In this document: piece after piece, positions 44,440 to 53,909 of the stretch | How the letters are laid out: each line of letters begins with the position of its first letter | How positions within the stretch are numbered: position 1 is the stretch's first letter | Assembly: GCA_963795435.1 (NCBI GenBank) | Contig: CAWCHV010000001.1 | Location: forward strand, 62,001 to 126,000 | DNA length: 64,000 nt | Reading direction: 5' to 3' | From: JAFKFI01 sp963795435 | GTDB lineage: Bacteria; Pseudomonadota; Alphaproteobacteria; Acetobacterales; Acetobacteraceae | The notes under the pieces: model-generated | The model's input: only the letters and a program-made list of their open reading frames with translations | What the model was told of the DNA's origin: nothing | The model's database searches: none | Program-made: the position numbers and the translations under genes

Positions 44440-45027
44440 CCGCGCCCTGGCAAAATACTCAAGGTTATAGTTGCTGCCGCACTCACCGCCAGCACGCCCA
44501 GCATGATAGCCGCCGCCCAGCCAGGCTCGGCGGTCGCGGAAGGTGCTGCCACAAAGGCCGGCTCGATCGGTTTGTCGCCGGTCAGCATGGCGGCGACCAG
44601 GTTCTCCCGACCGCGCCAACTTTCGAACGCGACACCGACTAGATGCGCGCCCACCATGAGCAGCAGCAAGATCGAGAGCGCGTTGTGCAGCCGGAGCACT
44701 TGGCGGCCGGTGTCGTACCCATAGGAAGGCCCGCAGCGGCCCCTGCTTCAGGAGCCCGCCGAGCGCCAGCATGCCGGTCAGCGCGATCGCCGCCAGCACG
44801 GCGAGCAGCGCGAACACCATCAGTGCACCCAGCGGGTTGTGGCCGGGATAGCGCCGGTGCCGCCCTTCCCACATGTCGCGCAGGTACGCCAGCACGATGG
44901 CCGGTCGGTGCGCGAAACCGCTGAACCGCGCACAGGTCGGGCCGAGCACGCCCCAGACGACGCGCCACGTCACCGCCGCGATGACCGCGACCCCGGCCGC
45001 CTCATGCACCAGAGGAGTGCGAATCAT
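44440..45027 (-). pseudogene. Cytochrome b561-type membrane protein, frameshifted and N-truncated
   Basis: Prokaryotic cytochrome b (b561 family, di-haem membrane electron carrier). The minus strand reads LVHEAAGVAVIAAVTWRVVW, YPGHNPLGALMVFALLAVLA and LTGMLALGGLLKQGPLRAF. After a one-base shift near 44725 it reads YGYDTGRQVLRLHNALSILL, LMVGAHLVGVAFESWRGREN and LVAAMLTGDKP. Haem-ligand histidines are visible (VHEA, LHNAL, GAHLVG). The first membrane helix with its histidine is missing at the start. The C-terminus fades at the integrase gene. Confidence 0.82.
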
Positions 45028-45108
45028 GGACGGTCGAGCCGAGCCAATCACATCCGAGTCAACGGTCCGGGCGGCTGGTATAAATCATTCCCACTCGATC
45101 GTTCTTAG

Positions 45109-45783
45109 TCATGGTAACACGCTGATCTTACAGGGCAAATTTTTTCTGTACATGAAGAAGAACCGTCTCACCGATCCATGGCCGGTGACGAAGGGATAGT
45201 CGCCGCGATCAATGAACGCGAACTGGCCAGAGGCGATGGCCTGTGGGAGCTGCTTGCTGAAGTTATCGCCCGGTCCCCACAACGCTGGTGGCCGGAGCGC
45301 GATTGTGCGAAAGCCGGGCTTGTTGGCGGCGAGGACGAGTGCTTCGGATTGAGCCTTGCTCGCCACATAGCCCGAGAAACTCTTCGGATAGGTGCGCGCA
45401 CTTTCATCGGCGTCGCGGATGCGCGCGCCGCCATCGTCCATGATCACGCCTGCCGCGCTGATATGGACGAAGGTTTTGGCGCCCACCCGTTCCGCCGAGC
45501 GCAAGAGTGCTTTGGTGCCTGCGACATTGGTCTTGAAATAGGGCGCGCGCGGGCCGGCGAAGCGGAAATAGGCCGCCGCGTGAACAACCGCGTCAATCGC
45601 GGGCAACCGCATCAACTCGCTGGTCTCCAGGTCGCCCATGATCCGGGTCGCACCCTGCGCGGCAAGATTCGCCGAGTCCTTGTCCGAACGGGTGAGCGCT
45701 ATGACCTCGTGGCCGCTCGCCACGAGCTTGGGGATGAGATGGCCGCCAAGGAAGCCGGCGCCACCCGTAACCAGAATCTTCAT
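45109..45783 (-). pseudogene. NAD(P)-dependent epimerase/dehydratase-like protein, 3' truncated
   Basis: Extended short-chain dehydrogenase: MKILVTGGAGFLGGHLIPKL (Rossmann GGxGFLG), IDAVVHAAAYFRFAGPRAPY, FVHISAAGVIMDDGGAR, and the catalytic SGYVASKAQSEALVLAAN (YxxxK). The homologous part ends at FAFIDRGDYPFVTGH (about 45175). The last 20 residues (VRRFFFMYRKN) come from foreign, AT-richer DNA, so roughly the last 100 residues are lost. Its ATG overlaps the TetR stop (ATGA), so it is the regulated target gene of that repressor. Confidence 0.82.
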
Positions 45784-46355
45784 ATTCTGCGGCCCTTCTT
45801 GACAGGGAATAGGATGGCTTTGAGCGCGCTCTCGCGCAGGTCAGTCAGGACCGCCTCGCTGGGCGCGGGCGCCTTGCGAAGCCGGGCCGTGACATGCAGC
45901 AGCGAGGCGGCGTTGGCGGACGCCCACATCCGGTCCGCCGCCGCCTCGACCTCCATTGCGAGGCGCCCCTGCAGGTCGACCGCGCGCAACTGCTCTCGCA
46001 GCAGACCGAAGGCCTGCTCCGCCGCCGGGATTTGGCTGCCTTGGAGCACCCGGCTCAGCATCGCGGCGTAAAGGCGCGGCCGCGCCGCCGCGAAGCGAAC
46101 ATAATCGTTCCAGCCCTCGACGAGGGTGGCGATCGGATCGGCAGCCTGCTTCGCGGCCTGCTTGCTTTGCAGGAACTGCGAGAAAGCCTCCGCCAGCGCC
46201 GCGCTCAGTATGCCGTCGGCATTGCAAAAGTGGTGGTAGAGCGTCGGCGCCGAGACGTTCGCGATCGCGAGCACGGCGCGGGTCGAGAATGTCGCCTCGC
46301 CCTCTTCCTCGAGCACCTTCAGCGCCGCTGCGATCAAGGTTTGGCGGGTGTCCAT
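45780..46355 (-). CDS. TetR-family transcriptional repressor
   Basis: 191-residue dimeric repressor. The N-terminal HTH reads MDTRQTLIAAALKVLEEEGE, FSTRAVLAIANVSAPTLYHH, FCNADGILSAALAEAFS. The C-terminal helical ligand domain has GWNDYVRFAAARPRLYAAML and LLREQLRAVDLQGRLAMEVE. It overlaps the epimerase gene by 4 bp (ATGA). Just upstream (46365-46404) are two copies of a 15-bp dyad in inverted arrangement, surely its operators. The ligand is unknown, presumably a substrate of the epimerase-like enzyme. Confidence 0.9.
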   Translation of the reverse strand: MDTRQTLIAAALKVLEEEGEATFSTRAVLAIANVSAPTLYHHFCNADGILSAALAEAFSQFLQSKQAAKQAADPIATLVEGWNDYVRFAAARPRLYAAMLSRVLQGSQIPAAEQAFGLLREQLRAVDLQGRLAMEVEAAADRMWASANAASLLHVTARLRKAPAPSEAVLTDLRESALKAILFPVKKGRRI

Positions 46356-46364
46356 ACGTGCCTA

Positions 46365-46404
46365 TATAGCGCTGCTATAGGTCCATGTCTATAGCAGCGC
46401 TATA
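46365..46404. promoter_or_regulatory. Double palindromic TetR operator
   Basis: TATAGCGCTGCTATAG (46365-46380) and its exact reverse complement CTATAGCAGCGCTATA (46389-46404), separated by 8 bp. Each arm is itself a dyad, TATAGC-N3-GCTATA. It begins 10 bp upstream of the TetR start codon (46355). Two repressor dimers could bind. Confidence 0.85.
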
Positions 46405-46618
46405 CGGTGTGGAGATCAAACACTTGATTTGGAGGCGCATCGTCGCGACCGAAATCTTTTGTATTTCAGTCGGTCAAAATCGCTCCCAATCGCCACCGGC
46501 CTTTGGCGATGATTCCAGAACGATCGATTGCTATCGCTGGGACAATGTCGCCGTTGGTGCGCTGCTCTATCCGAACTCTATTCCACGGCAACGCCCCTCA
46601 CTCCCGTTTGATGGTTTA

Positions 46619-47778
46619 TACCAGGACTCTCTGATTCAGTACCCATGCGCCCAGTCTCGCAGCCCAAGGGACATGATTCTCCAAGGTTGATCGACGAGTT
46701 TGTTCCAGGCGTCGCAGCAATGGTCGACCAGGTTGTCGTAGCAGGTGAACACTCGGTTGGAGAGCCAGTTGTCGCGCATGAACTCCCACACGTTCTCTTG
46801 CGGGTTCAGCTCTGGGCATTTGGCGGGCAGCGACACGATTGTGAGGTTGTCGGGCACGACGAGCTTCTCGGACGTGTGCCATCCGGCTTGATCGACAAGA
46901 AGCGCCGCGTGCCGTCCGGGCGCGACCTGCGCCGAGATCGCCGCCAGATGCAGGCCCATCGCCTCGGTGTTGCACCAGGGCAGGATCAGGCCGACGCTCT
47001 TGCCCTCTTTGGGGCAGATGGCACCGAAGATGTAGGTCGAGGCCGTGCGCTGGTCGTGTGGGGCGGATGGCCGGGTGCCGCGTTTCGCCCAGCGTCGCGT
47101 GATCTTGTTTTTCTGACCGATGCGCGCTTCATCGCCGAACCAGATCTCTACATCGCCGGGAGCGACGCCCTTCTGGCGCGCGATCGCGTCCAGCTGCGCG
47201 GGGAAGCTTTTTTAAAAGCCTCGATGGCGCCCTCGGCCTGCGCGTGATGACGCGGACGCGCGGACAGCTTGCGATACCCCATCGCGCGCAGCTCGCGGCC
47301 GAGCGTCTGCTTGGCGATGGTGACCTGGAACTCGTCCCAGACCCATTGGCACAGGTCGATGATGCGCCAACGCACCACGCCATGAATCGCGGGGATCGGC
47401 CCGCTCTCGATCATCTCGGCCAGCGCCGCGCGGTGCCTGTCGTTCAGCCGCGACGGCTGACCGGGCGCCTTGCGATCGACCAGGCCGTCCGGGCCATGGG
47501 TGTTGAGCTTGACCACCCAGTCGCGCACGATCTGCAACGTCACACCGCCGATCCGGGCCGCCTCCGTGCGGCTCGCACCATCGTAGATCGCCGCCAACGC
47601 CAGCAATCGCCGCGCCTGCGGACCGTCCTTGCTCCGGCGGGCAGCGGACCGCAGCTGCGACGCATCAAAATCGGCCCGAAGCGGGATCGGCATGGCGAAC
47701 TCCTGCGTTCGCCGTCTTGAATCAGAACGCCGCCGCGTCGGGGAAGCCCCTCGAGTTCACAATCTCGAAGCCTTGGTA
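46619..47778 (-). mobile_element. IS630-family insertion sequence, copy 3
   Basis: 1160 bp, inverted relative to copies 1 and 2, with ends TACCAGG and CCTTGGTA on the plus strand. Flanked by TTA (46616-46618 and 47779-47781). The right TTA is the TAA stop codon of the MFS gene. It carries one extra C near 46637, so the transposase stop is TGA instead of TAA. Confidence 0.92.
46636..47693 (-). CDS. IS630 family transposase, produced by -1 frameshift (copy 3)
   Basis: Minus-strand transposase with the same two frames as the other copies. The start MPIPLRADFDASQLR is at 47693, the slippery run lies at 47208-47217, the DDE frame carries DEARIGQK, LVDQAGWH and LNPQENVWE, and the end is DWAHGY with TGA. 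The protein is identical to copies 1 and 2, showing recent movement. Confidence 0.9.
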
Positions 47779-49194
47779 TTAGTCGTCGCCGCTCGCCGTG
47801 CCGTGCAGGGCCGGCGTGGCGGGCGCGGCCGCCTCCGTCAGATCCTCGTCGATCTCCGTGATCGAGCGGTCGCATGTCTCGATGCCGAACGCGAGGAAGG
47901 CGACCCCGGTCAGCGCGAGCCACCCGGCGAGATAGACGAAGGCCGGGATGATCGCGTCCAGCTTGGCCTCGGGCTTAATGATGTTCGACGAGCCGACGAT
48001 CAGCGCCAGGCCGAGCGGCCCGATGATCTTGCCGAGGCCGCCGAACCCGTAGGCCGATCCCATGCCGGTGGTGCGCAGCCGCGCCGGCCAGACTTCGGCC
48101 ATGTACGGGCCGAGGATGGCGAAGCCGCCGTCGTAGAAGAACGCCGCCACGATCAGCAGGAGCCAGAACAACGAATAGGTGCCGACGAAAACGTCGTAGT
48201 ACACGCCCGCCAGCAGCACGAACAACGCGCCGCCGAAGCCACACAGCATCCCGCCCGCGCGGCGTCCGATCCGATCCGACATCAGCGAGAAGGCGAGACG
48301 GCCGACCACCCCGCCCACGGTGAGATAGATGAACAGGTATGACGCGTCGGCAGGCTTCACCCGCAACAGCAGCACGAACAGCGTCGGCACCCAGAGGGTG
48401 ACGCCGTAGGCCCCGGTCTGCGCGCCGAGGCTTGCGAGCCATGAGACCGCGAGGCTGCGCGGATAACGGAACAGTTCCACCCAGCCGACCGGCTTCGCCG
48501 CCGCGATCGCCGGCGGCAGCTTGAGCGATCGAGGCGGCACCTCCATCGCCCAGGCGAGCGAGCGCCGGGCATCCTCCACTCTTCCCATCCGCGCCAGCCA
48601 GTGCGGCGATTCCGGCACCCAGGCGCGAATCACCAAGGTTACCGCGGCCGGCGCCAGTCCGACCAGGAACAGCCCGCGCCAGCCGATCTCGGGGGTAAGG
48701 AAGGCGCCGAGAAGGGCGCCGACCATCACCCCCGCCGGGATCGCGACCGTCACGAGACCGCCAACCAGGCCGCGCTTGCAGGTCGGCACGAATTCCTGCA
48801 CCAACGGCAGGTCCACCGCGTAGAGCCCGCCCACGCCGAAGCCCACGACGAAGCGGAGCACGGTCAGGTAGATCCAGCCGTTGTCCGGCGTCAGCGCGAG
48901 CAGGCCGGTCGCGATCGAGAAATTCAGCACGGTGGCGATGAACACGCGGCGTCGACCGATCCGGTCGGCGAGCCAGCCCCAGAATCCGGCGCCGATCATC
49001 GCGCCGACGCCCGAGGAAAGCAGGATGACCGCCGACTGCCCGTAGGTCAGATGCCACGGCCCGATGATAAAGGCGAGCACGAAGCCGATCAGGAAATAGT
49101 CGAAGAACTCCAGCGCGTCGCCAAGGATCGCAGCAGCGATGATCTTCCTCTGGTTGCCTGTCAGGCGCCGCTGCTCATCCAGCCGCTCGAACAT
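47779..49194 (-). CDS. MFS transporter (sugar/metabolite porter type)
   Basis: Inner-membrane carrier of about 471 residues with 12 membrane segments. The start at 49194 gives MFERLDEQRRLTGNQRKIIA. A frame-open extension to 49248 is less likely. Signatures: FWGWLADRIGRRRVFIATVL (loop 2-3), LRFVVGFGVGGLYAVDLPLV, central VPESPHWLARMGRVEDARRS, FSLMSDRIGRRAGGMLCGFG (loop 8-9), AEVWPARLRTTGMGSAYGFG. The DALEFFDYFLIGFVL motif in helix 1 is typical of the aromatic-acid/metabolite symporter branch. Its TAA stop coincides with the IS630 insertion site, so the protein is unchanged but its transcript tail is replaced. Confidence 0.9.
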   Translation of the reverse strand: MFERLDEQRRLTGNQRKIIAAAILGDALEFFDYFLIGFVLAFIIGPWHLTYGQSAVILLSSGVGAMIGAGFWGWLADRIGRRRVFIATVLNFSIATGLLALTPDNGWIYLTVLRFVVGFGVGGLYAVDLPLVQEFVPTCKRGLVGGLVTVAIPAGVMVGALLGAFLTPEIGWRGLFLVGLAPAAVTLVIRAWVPESPHWLARMGRVEDARRSLAWAMEVPPRSLKLPPAIAAAKPVGWVELFRYPRSLAVSWLASLGAQTGAYGVTLWVPTLFVLLLRVKPADASYLFIYLTVGGVVGRLAFSLMSDRIGRRAGGMLCGFGGALFVLLAGVYYDVFVGTYSLFWLLLIVAAFFYDGGFAILGPYMAEVWPARLRTTGMGSAYGFGGLGKIIGPLGLALIVGSSNIIKPEAKLDAIIPAFVYLAGWLALTGVAFLAFGIETCDRSITEIDEDLTEAAAPATPALHGTASGDD

Positions 49195-49277
49195 CGTCCT
49201 GCCCTCCGGACGCCCCGACGCGCGTGCGACGCACCGCCGCGTATGCATGCAAAGGAGGGCACCGAACGGCGCCGGCC

Positions 49278-49309
49278 GTCAACGGAGAATGACGTCAACG
49301 GAGAATGAC
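49278..49309. repeat. 16-bp tandem duplication
   Basis: GTCAACGGAGAATGAC occurs twice without spacer (49278-49293, 49294-49309) upstream of the MFS gene. It marks the approximate border between the mobile half and the conserved half of the window. Confidence 0.85.
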
Positions 49310-49506
49310 TAGGGGCGTGTGGCGGCCCGGCCCCACGGGTCGATCACGGGGATCTCGTGGCGCACGTACACGTCGCGATGCAGGATCACGGGTCGAATTC
49401 GGCAGGCTTGACCGGCTGGCCGCGAAGCTCCGGAAATTCGGTATCCAATCCGAGGCCGGCGAAGAGCGCGGTGATCCGTGTACCAATTCCCGGCTCGACC
49501 GGCGAT

Positions 49507-51271
49507 TCAACTCCGTCCGCGACCGACCTCCTCCAGCAGGGCGCCTTGCGTGAGGATCTGCGGCAGGACGATGGGCGGCGCGTTCCCGGGCGGGAAGTAG
49601 ACGTAGAGCGGCACGCCGTCGCGGCCGTGGGCGCGGAGGAAGGCGGTGATCTCGGGATCCTGTCGGGTCCAGTCGCCTTTCAGATAGGCCACGTCGTGCG
49701 TCGCGAACGCCTCCCGCACCGGGGCGGTGCGGATCGCCACGCGCTCGTTGAGCAGACAGGTGACGCACCAGGCGGCGGTCATGTTGACGAACACCGGGCG
49801 GCCCTCGGCGCGCAGTGCAGCCAGGCGGGCGGTGGTGAAGGGCTCGACGCCGTCCTCCGCCCGAGCCTCCGAGCCGCTGGCCGGCGGCGCCGAACTCGAT
49901 ACCGCTCAGCGCGGCCGCCGCGCCGACGCAGGCGGCCAGGGCGGCCATGCGTCCGATGCGGGCTCCGGTGCCCGTGCGATGGTGCGCCGCGCCGAAGGCC
50001 CAGGCGGCGAAGCCGAGCAGCACGCCGCCCGCGAGCGTCGCGAGAACACCGGACGGCCCGGACTCCTGGCTGATCACCCAGACGAGCCAGGCGGCGGCGG
50101 CATACATCGGGAAGGCGAGCGCCTGCTTCAGCACCAGCATCCAACGCCCCGGACGCGGCGCGGCACGCGCGATGCCGGGGCTCGCCGCGAGCAGCAAGGT
50201 GGGCGTCGCGAGGCCGAGCCCCATGACCAGGAACACCAGGAGCGCCAACGTCGGAGGCGCGGCGAGGGCGGCGGCGATCGCGATGCCCATGAACGGAGCG
50301 GTGCAGGGCGTGGCGACCAGCACCGCGAGCAGGCCGGTGCAGAAGCTGCCCAAATGGCCGCCGCGGGTCGCGAGGCCGTGGCCCGCGCCGGCGAGGCGGC
50401 CGCCGATCTCGAACACGCCCGACAGGTTGAGCCCGACGACGAACAGCAGCCACGCCATCGCTGCCACGAACACCGGCGACTGGAACTGGAACCCCCATCC
50501 GGCGGCGCCCCCCGCCGCCCGCAATGCAAGCAGTACGCCCCCGAGGGCCGCGAACGCCAGCACGACGCCCGTCGAATAGAAGGCCGCGTGCGCCCGCACC
50601 TCGCCCCGCGCGGCGCCGCCGGCGAGCGAGGCGGCCTTCATCGCCAGGATGGGGAACACGCAGGGCATCAAATTGAGGATCAGCCCGCCGAGGAATGCGA
50701 GGCCCAGCACCCGCCCGAACGGCAGGCTGATGTCAGGCGCGCTCGTTGGTTTCGTGGTGGAGAACAGCGCCGCCTGCGCGGACGGAGCGGGCGTCCCCGC
50801 CGGCAGGTCGAGTCGGAAGACGCCTTCCTCCGGGACGCAGATGTCCTTGCAGACCAGCCAGTTGGCATGGGCCGTGACCGCCACCTCGCCGCCCGCCGTG
50901 ACCGTGACCGGCAGCAGCACGTCGCCGGTGTAGCCGTACGTCACCAGCGGTCCCTCGGTGAAGCGTTGCGCCGGCGGCCAGTCGATGCCGCCCGCCTTCG
51001 CACCTTGCGGCAGGTCGAGGGCGATCTCGGTCGGCACGCCGGCGTCGCCCGGGTCGCGGCCGTAGGTGTGCCAGCCAGGTGCCAGGCGCATTCGCAGCCC
51101 GAGATGGAACGGCTGCCCCGGCGCCACCGCGTCCACGTCGGAGACCAAGGTCACGACGGCGCGCGAGCTCGTCACCGGCGCGGATTCCAGGGCCAGCGCG
51201 GGGTGGGCGAGGGTGATCGCGAAAAGTACGAGCGCGAGGACGTGGACTAGTCGCCCGACCCCCTCACCCAA
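49507..51271 (-). pseudogene. dsbD: Thiol:disulfide interchange protein DsbD, one frameshift
   Basis: Carries reducing power from cytosolic thioredoxin to the periplasm. Domains in order: signal segment (LALVLFAITLAHPALA); N-terminal DsbD-alpha domain with WLVCKDICVPEEG (CxxxxC pair); membrane domain with LILNLMPCVFPILAMKAASL and LVATPCTAPFMGIAIAAALA (the two redox cysteines); C-terminal thioredoxin domain MTAAWCVTCLLNERVAI (CVTC) ending at 49507. The frame shifts once near 49900, between SGIEFGAA and GSEARAEDGVEPFTTARLA. The most likely start is TTG 51271 inside a hairpin repeat. Otherwise full length (about 588 codons). Without the lesion it would be functional. Confidence 0.85.
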
Positions 51272-51342
51272 ACCTCTCCCGCAAGGGGAGAGGGCTTTCT
51301 TCCCCCTCTCCCCTTGCGGGAGAGGGCCGGGGTGAGGGGTTG
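51258..51342. repeat. Intergenic hairpin repeat (REP-like)
   Basis: Perfect 20-bp arms CTCTCCCGCAAGGGGAGAGG (51274-51293) and complement (51305-51324), with outer arms CCCTCACC/GGTGAGGG. This kind of palindrome is repeated between genes in several alphaproteobacterial genomes. Here it sits between divergent dsbD and hrpB and overlaps the proposed dsbD start. Confidence 0.85.
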
Positions 51343-51395
51343 ACGCGACCGCCCGCTTTGGAAACGGCGCCCCGGTCTGATACTGGCCCAGCGTC

Positions 51396-53822
51396 ATGAT
51401 CCCTTTGCCCGACCTGCCCGTGACGGAAGCCCTGCCCGCCCTGCGGGAAGTGCTCGACGCCGGGACCAATGCCGTTTTGGTCGCACCACCCGGCGCGGGC
51501 AAGACCACGCTGGTTCCGCTGGCCCTTCTTAGCGCATCCTGGCGCGGCGACCAGCGCATCCTGATGCTCGAACCACGCCGGCTGGCGACCCGCGCGGCGG
51601 CCGCGCGCATGGCGGCGCTGCTCGGCGAAAGCCCCGGCCAGACCGTCGGCTACCGCACCCGGCTGGACGGCGCGGGCTCTCCGGCCACGCGGATCGAGGT
51701 GGTCACCGAGGGGCTGCTGGTCCGCCGCCTGCAGTCCGATCAGGGGCTCAACGGGGTGGCGGCGGTGATCCTCGACGAGGTGCACGAGCGCTCGCTCGAA
51801 TCCGACCTGGCACTCGCCCTGTGCCTCGACCTGCAGCGCGTGCTGCGGCCGGAGCTGCGCCTGCTCGCCATGTCCGCCACCGTCGACGGCGCGCGGCTCG
51901 CCGCGCTGATGGGGGCGCGCGTGATCGAGAGCGCCGGACGGATGTTCCCCGTCTCGATCAACCACGCGCGCCGCGACATTCCCGGCCCGCGCGAGCTGCC
52001 CGACGCGCTCGCCCGTGCGGTGCGTGCCGCGCTGGCCGAGCACGAGGGCGACATGCTCGCCTTTCTGCCAGGAATGGGGGAAATCCGCCGCGCCCAGGCG
52101 GCGCTGGAGGGCTGCGGCGCGCTGGTGCTGCCCCTGCATGGCGAGCTGCCGCCGGCCGAGCAGGACCGGGCGCTGCGCCCGTCTGACGGCCGGCGCGTGG
52201 TGCTGGCGACATCGATCGCCGAGACCTCGCTCACGGTGCCGGGCGTGCGGATCGTGGTCGATGGCGGCTGGCGGCGGGCGCCGCGGCTCGATCCCTCGAC
52301 CGGGCTCACCCGGCTGGCCACGCTGCGCGTCAGCCGCGCCGCCGCCGAGCAGCGCGCCGGGCGGTCGGGCCGGGAGGCGCCGGGGGTCGCGATCCGGCTG
52401 TGGACCGAGGCGCTGCACCGCGGCCTGCCGCCGCATGACCGGCCAGAGATCCTGGAGGCCGAGCTGTCCTCCTTGCTGCTCGATTGCGCCGCCTGGGGCG
52501 CCAAGCCCGCCGATCTGCCGTTCCAGGACGCGCCCCCGGCCAGCGCGCTGGCCGCCGCGTCGGCGCTGCTGGGCGAGTTGGGGGCGATCGACGCGGCAGG
52601 CGGCATCACGGAACCGGGCCGCCGCATGGCGCAGCTTGGCGCCCATCCGAGACTCGCCGCGATGATGCTGGCTGCTCGGGACGCCGGCGAGGCAGCGCTC
52701 GCGGCGGATATCGCCGCGCTCCTGGAAGAACGCGACCCGCTGCGCTCCGGTCCCGAGCCGCAAGCCGATATCGGCTCGCGGCTGGCGGCCATCGTCGACG
52801 GCGATCCGGCCGCCGACCGGGGGGCGCTGGGACGAATCCGCCGCGCCGCAAGCCAGTACCGCCGCCGGATGCGGCTGCCCGGCGATGCGCGGACGTCGGG
52901 TGATCCGGGCCGGGTGCTCGCCGCCGGCTTTCCCGACCGGATCGCCCAGTTGCGAGGCGAGGCGGGCTCGTTCCGCCTCTCGGGGGGCGGCGGGGCGCGG
53001 CTCTCGCGGGCCGACCGGCTGGCCAACACGCCGTTGCTCGCCATCGCCGCGCTGGAGATGAAGGCGGCTGCGCGCATCCGCCTCGCCGCCCCGCTCGATC
53101 CCAACGACCTGCCCGCCGCCGTGGCCGCGCGCGTGACCGAGTCGGTCGAAGCCGGTTTCGACCCGGTCGCCGGAGCCGTGCTGTCGCGCCGCCGCCGGCG
53201 GCTCGGCGCGCTGGTGCTCAGCGACCGCACCGAACCCGCCGACCCGGAGGAAACCGCCGCGGCGCTCGCCCGCGCCGTTGCCGCGGACGGCCTGCGGGCG
53301 CTGAAATGGAGCGAAGCGGCGCGGCAACTCCAGGCTCGCGTCTCGCTCCTCCGGGGCGTGGAGCCGGACGCCTGGCCAGACCTGTCCGACGCGGCGCTCG
53401 TCGCCTCGGCGCTCGAATGGCTCGCCCCGCACCTGCACGGCATGTCCCGCCTGGCCGATCTCGCCGGCCTCGACCTGCACGCGATCTTGCGCGGAATGCT
53501 GAGTTGGGAGCTCGCCGCACGGCTGGACCGCGAGCTACCGACCCATCTCGCCCTGCCTGGCGGCCGCGCGGCGATCGACTATACGCAGCCGGTGCCCGAG
53601 GCCGCTGCACGCGCACAGGCCTTCTACGGATTGCGGAGCACGCCGCTGCTCGCCGGCGGCCGCGTCCCGCTGCAACTCGCCCTCCTCTCCCCCGCCGGGC
53701 GTCCGGCGGCGATCACCGCGGATTTGGCGGGATTCTGGCGAGGCGCCTGGGTAGACGTACGCAAGGAGATGCGGGGGCGCTACCCGAAGCACCGCTGGCC
53801 GGAGGATGGCGCCGAACGATGA
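51396..53822 (+). CDS. hrpB: ATP-dependent RNA helicase HrpB
   Basis: DExH-box helicase of 808 residues, the usual HrpB length; it probably remodels RNA or RNP, and its exact role is unclear. The ATG at 51396 gives MIPLPDLPVTEALPALREVL. Motifs: Walker A APPGAGKTTLVPLALL, Ib LEPRRLATRAAAARMA, VVTEGLLVRRLQSDQ, DEVHERSLESDLALALCL (DExH), LAMSATVDG (SAT), and LATSIAETSLTVPGVRIVVD with EQRAGRSGREAPGVAIRLWT (motifs V, VI). The C-terminal HrpB domain has QLALLSPAGRPAAITADLA and VRKEMRGRYPKHRWPED. Intact, divergent from dsbD. Confidence 0.95.
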   Translation: MIPLPDLPVTEALPALREVLDAGTNAVLVAPPGAGKTTLVPLALLSASWRGDQRILMLEPRRLATRAAAARMAALLGESPGQTVGYRTRLDGAGSPATRIEVVTEGLLVRRLQSDQGLNGVAAVILDEVHERSLESDLALALCLDLQRVLRPELRLLAMSATVDGARLAALMGARVIESAGRMFPVSINHARRDIPGPRELPDALARAVRAALAEHEGDMLAFLPGMGEIRRAQAALEGCGALVLPLHGELPPAEQDRALRPSDGRRVVLATSIAETSLTVPGVRIVVDGGWRRAPRLDPSTGLTRLATLRVSRAAAEQRAGRSGREAPGVAIRLWTEALHRGLPPHDRPEILEAELSSLLLDCAAWGAKPADLPFQDAPPASALAAASALLGELGAIDAAGGITEPGRRMAQLGAHPRLAAMMLAARDAGEAALAADIAALLEERDPLRSGPEPQADIGSRLAAIVDGDPAADRGALGRIRRAASQYRRRMRLPGDARTSGDPGRVLAAGFPDRIAQLRGEAGSFRLSGGGGARLSRADRLANTPLLAIAALEMKAAARIRLAAPLDPNDLPAAVAARVTESVEAGFDPVAGAVLSRRRRRLGALVLSDRTEPADPEETAAALARAVAADGLRALKWSEAARQLQARVSLLRGVEPDAWPDLSDAALVASALEWLAPHLHGMSRLADLAGLDLHAILRGMLSWELAARLDRELPTHLALPGGRAAIDYTQPVPEAAARAQAFYGLRSTPLLAGGRVPLQLALLSPAGRPAAITADLAGFWRGAWVDVRKEMRGRYPKHRWPEDGAER

Positions 53823-53909
53823 GCTTGTTGCGTCCGCGCCCAAATGCCATTTCGTGCGTAGAGTAATCCGCGCCGCGTTTAAGCAGCCACACGGGGAGAT
53901 CATTTGCCC

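Noticed and set aside
45085..45105. TATIEWE-like end of a GMP synthase gene (TCCCACTCGAT)
   Set aside because: Only five codons fit and the frame upstream is not guaA-like.
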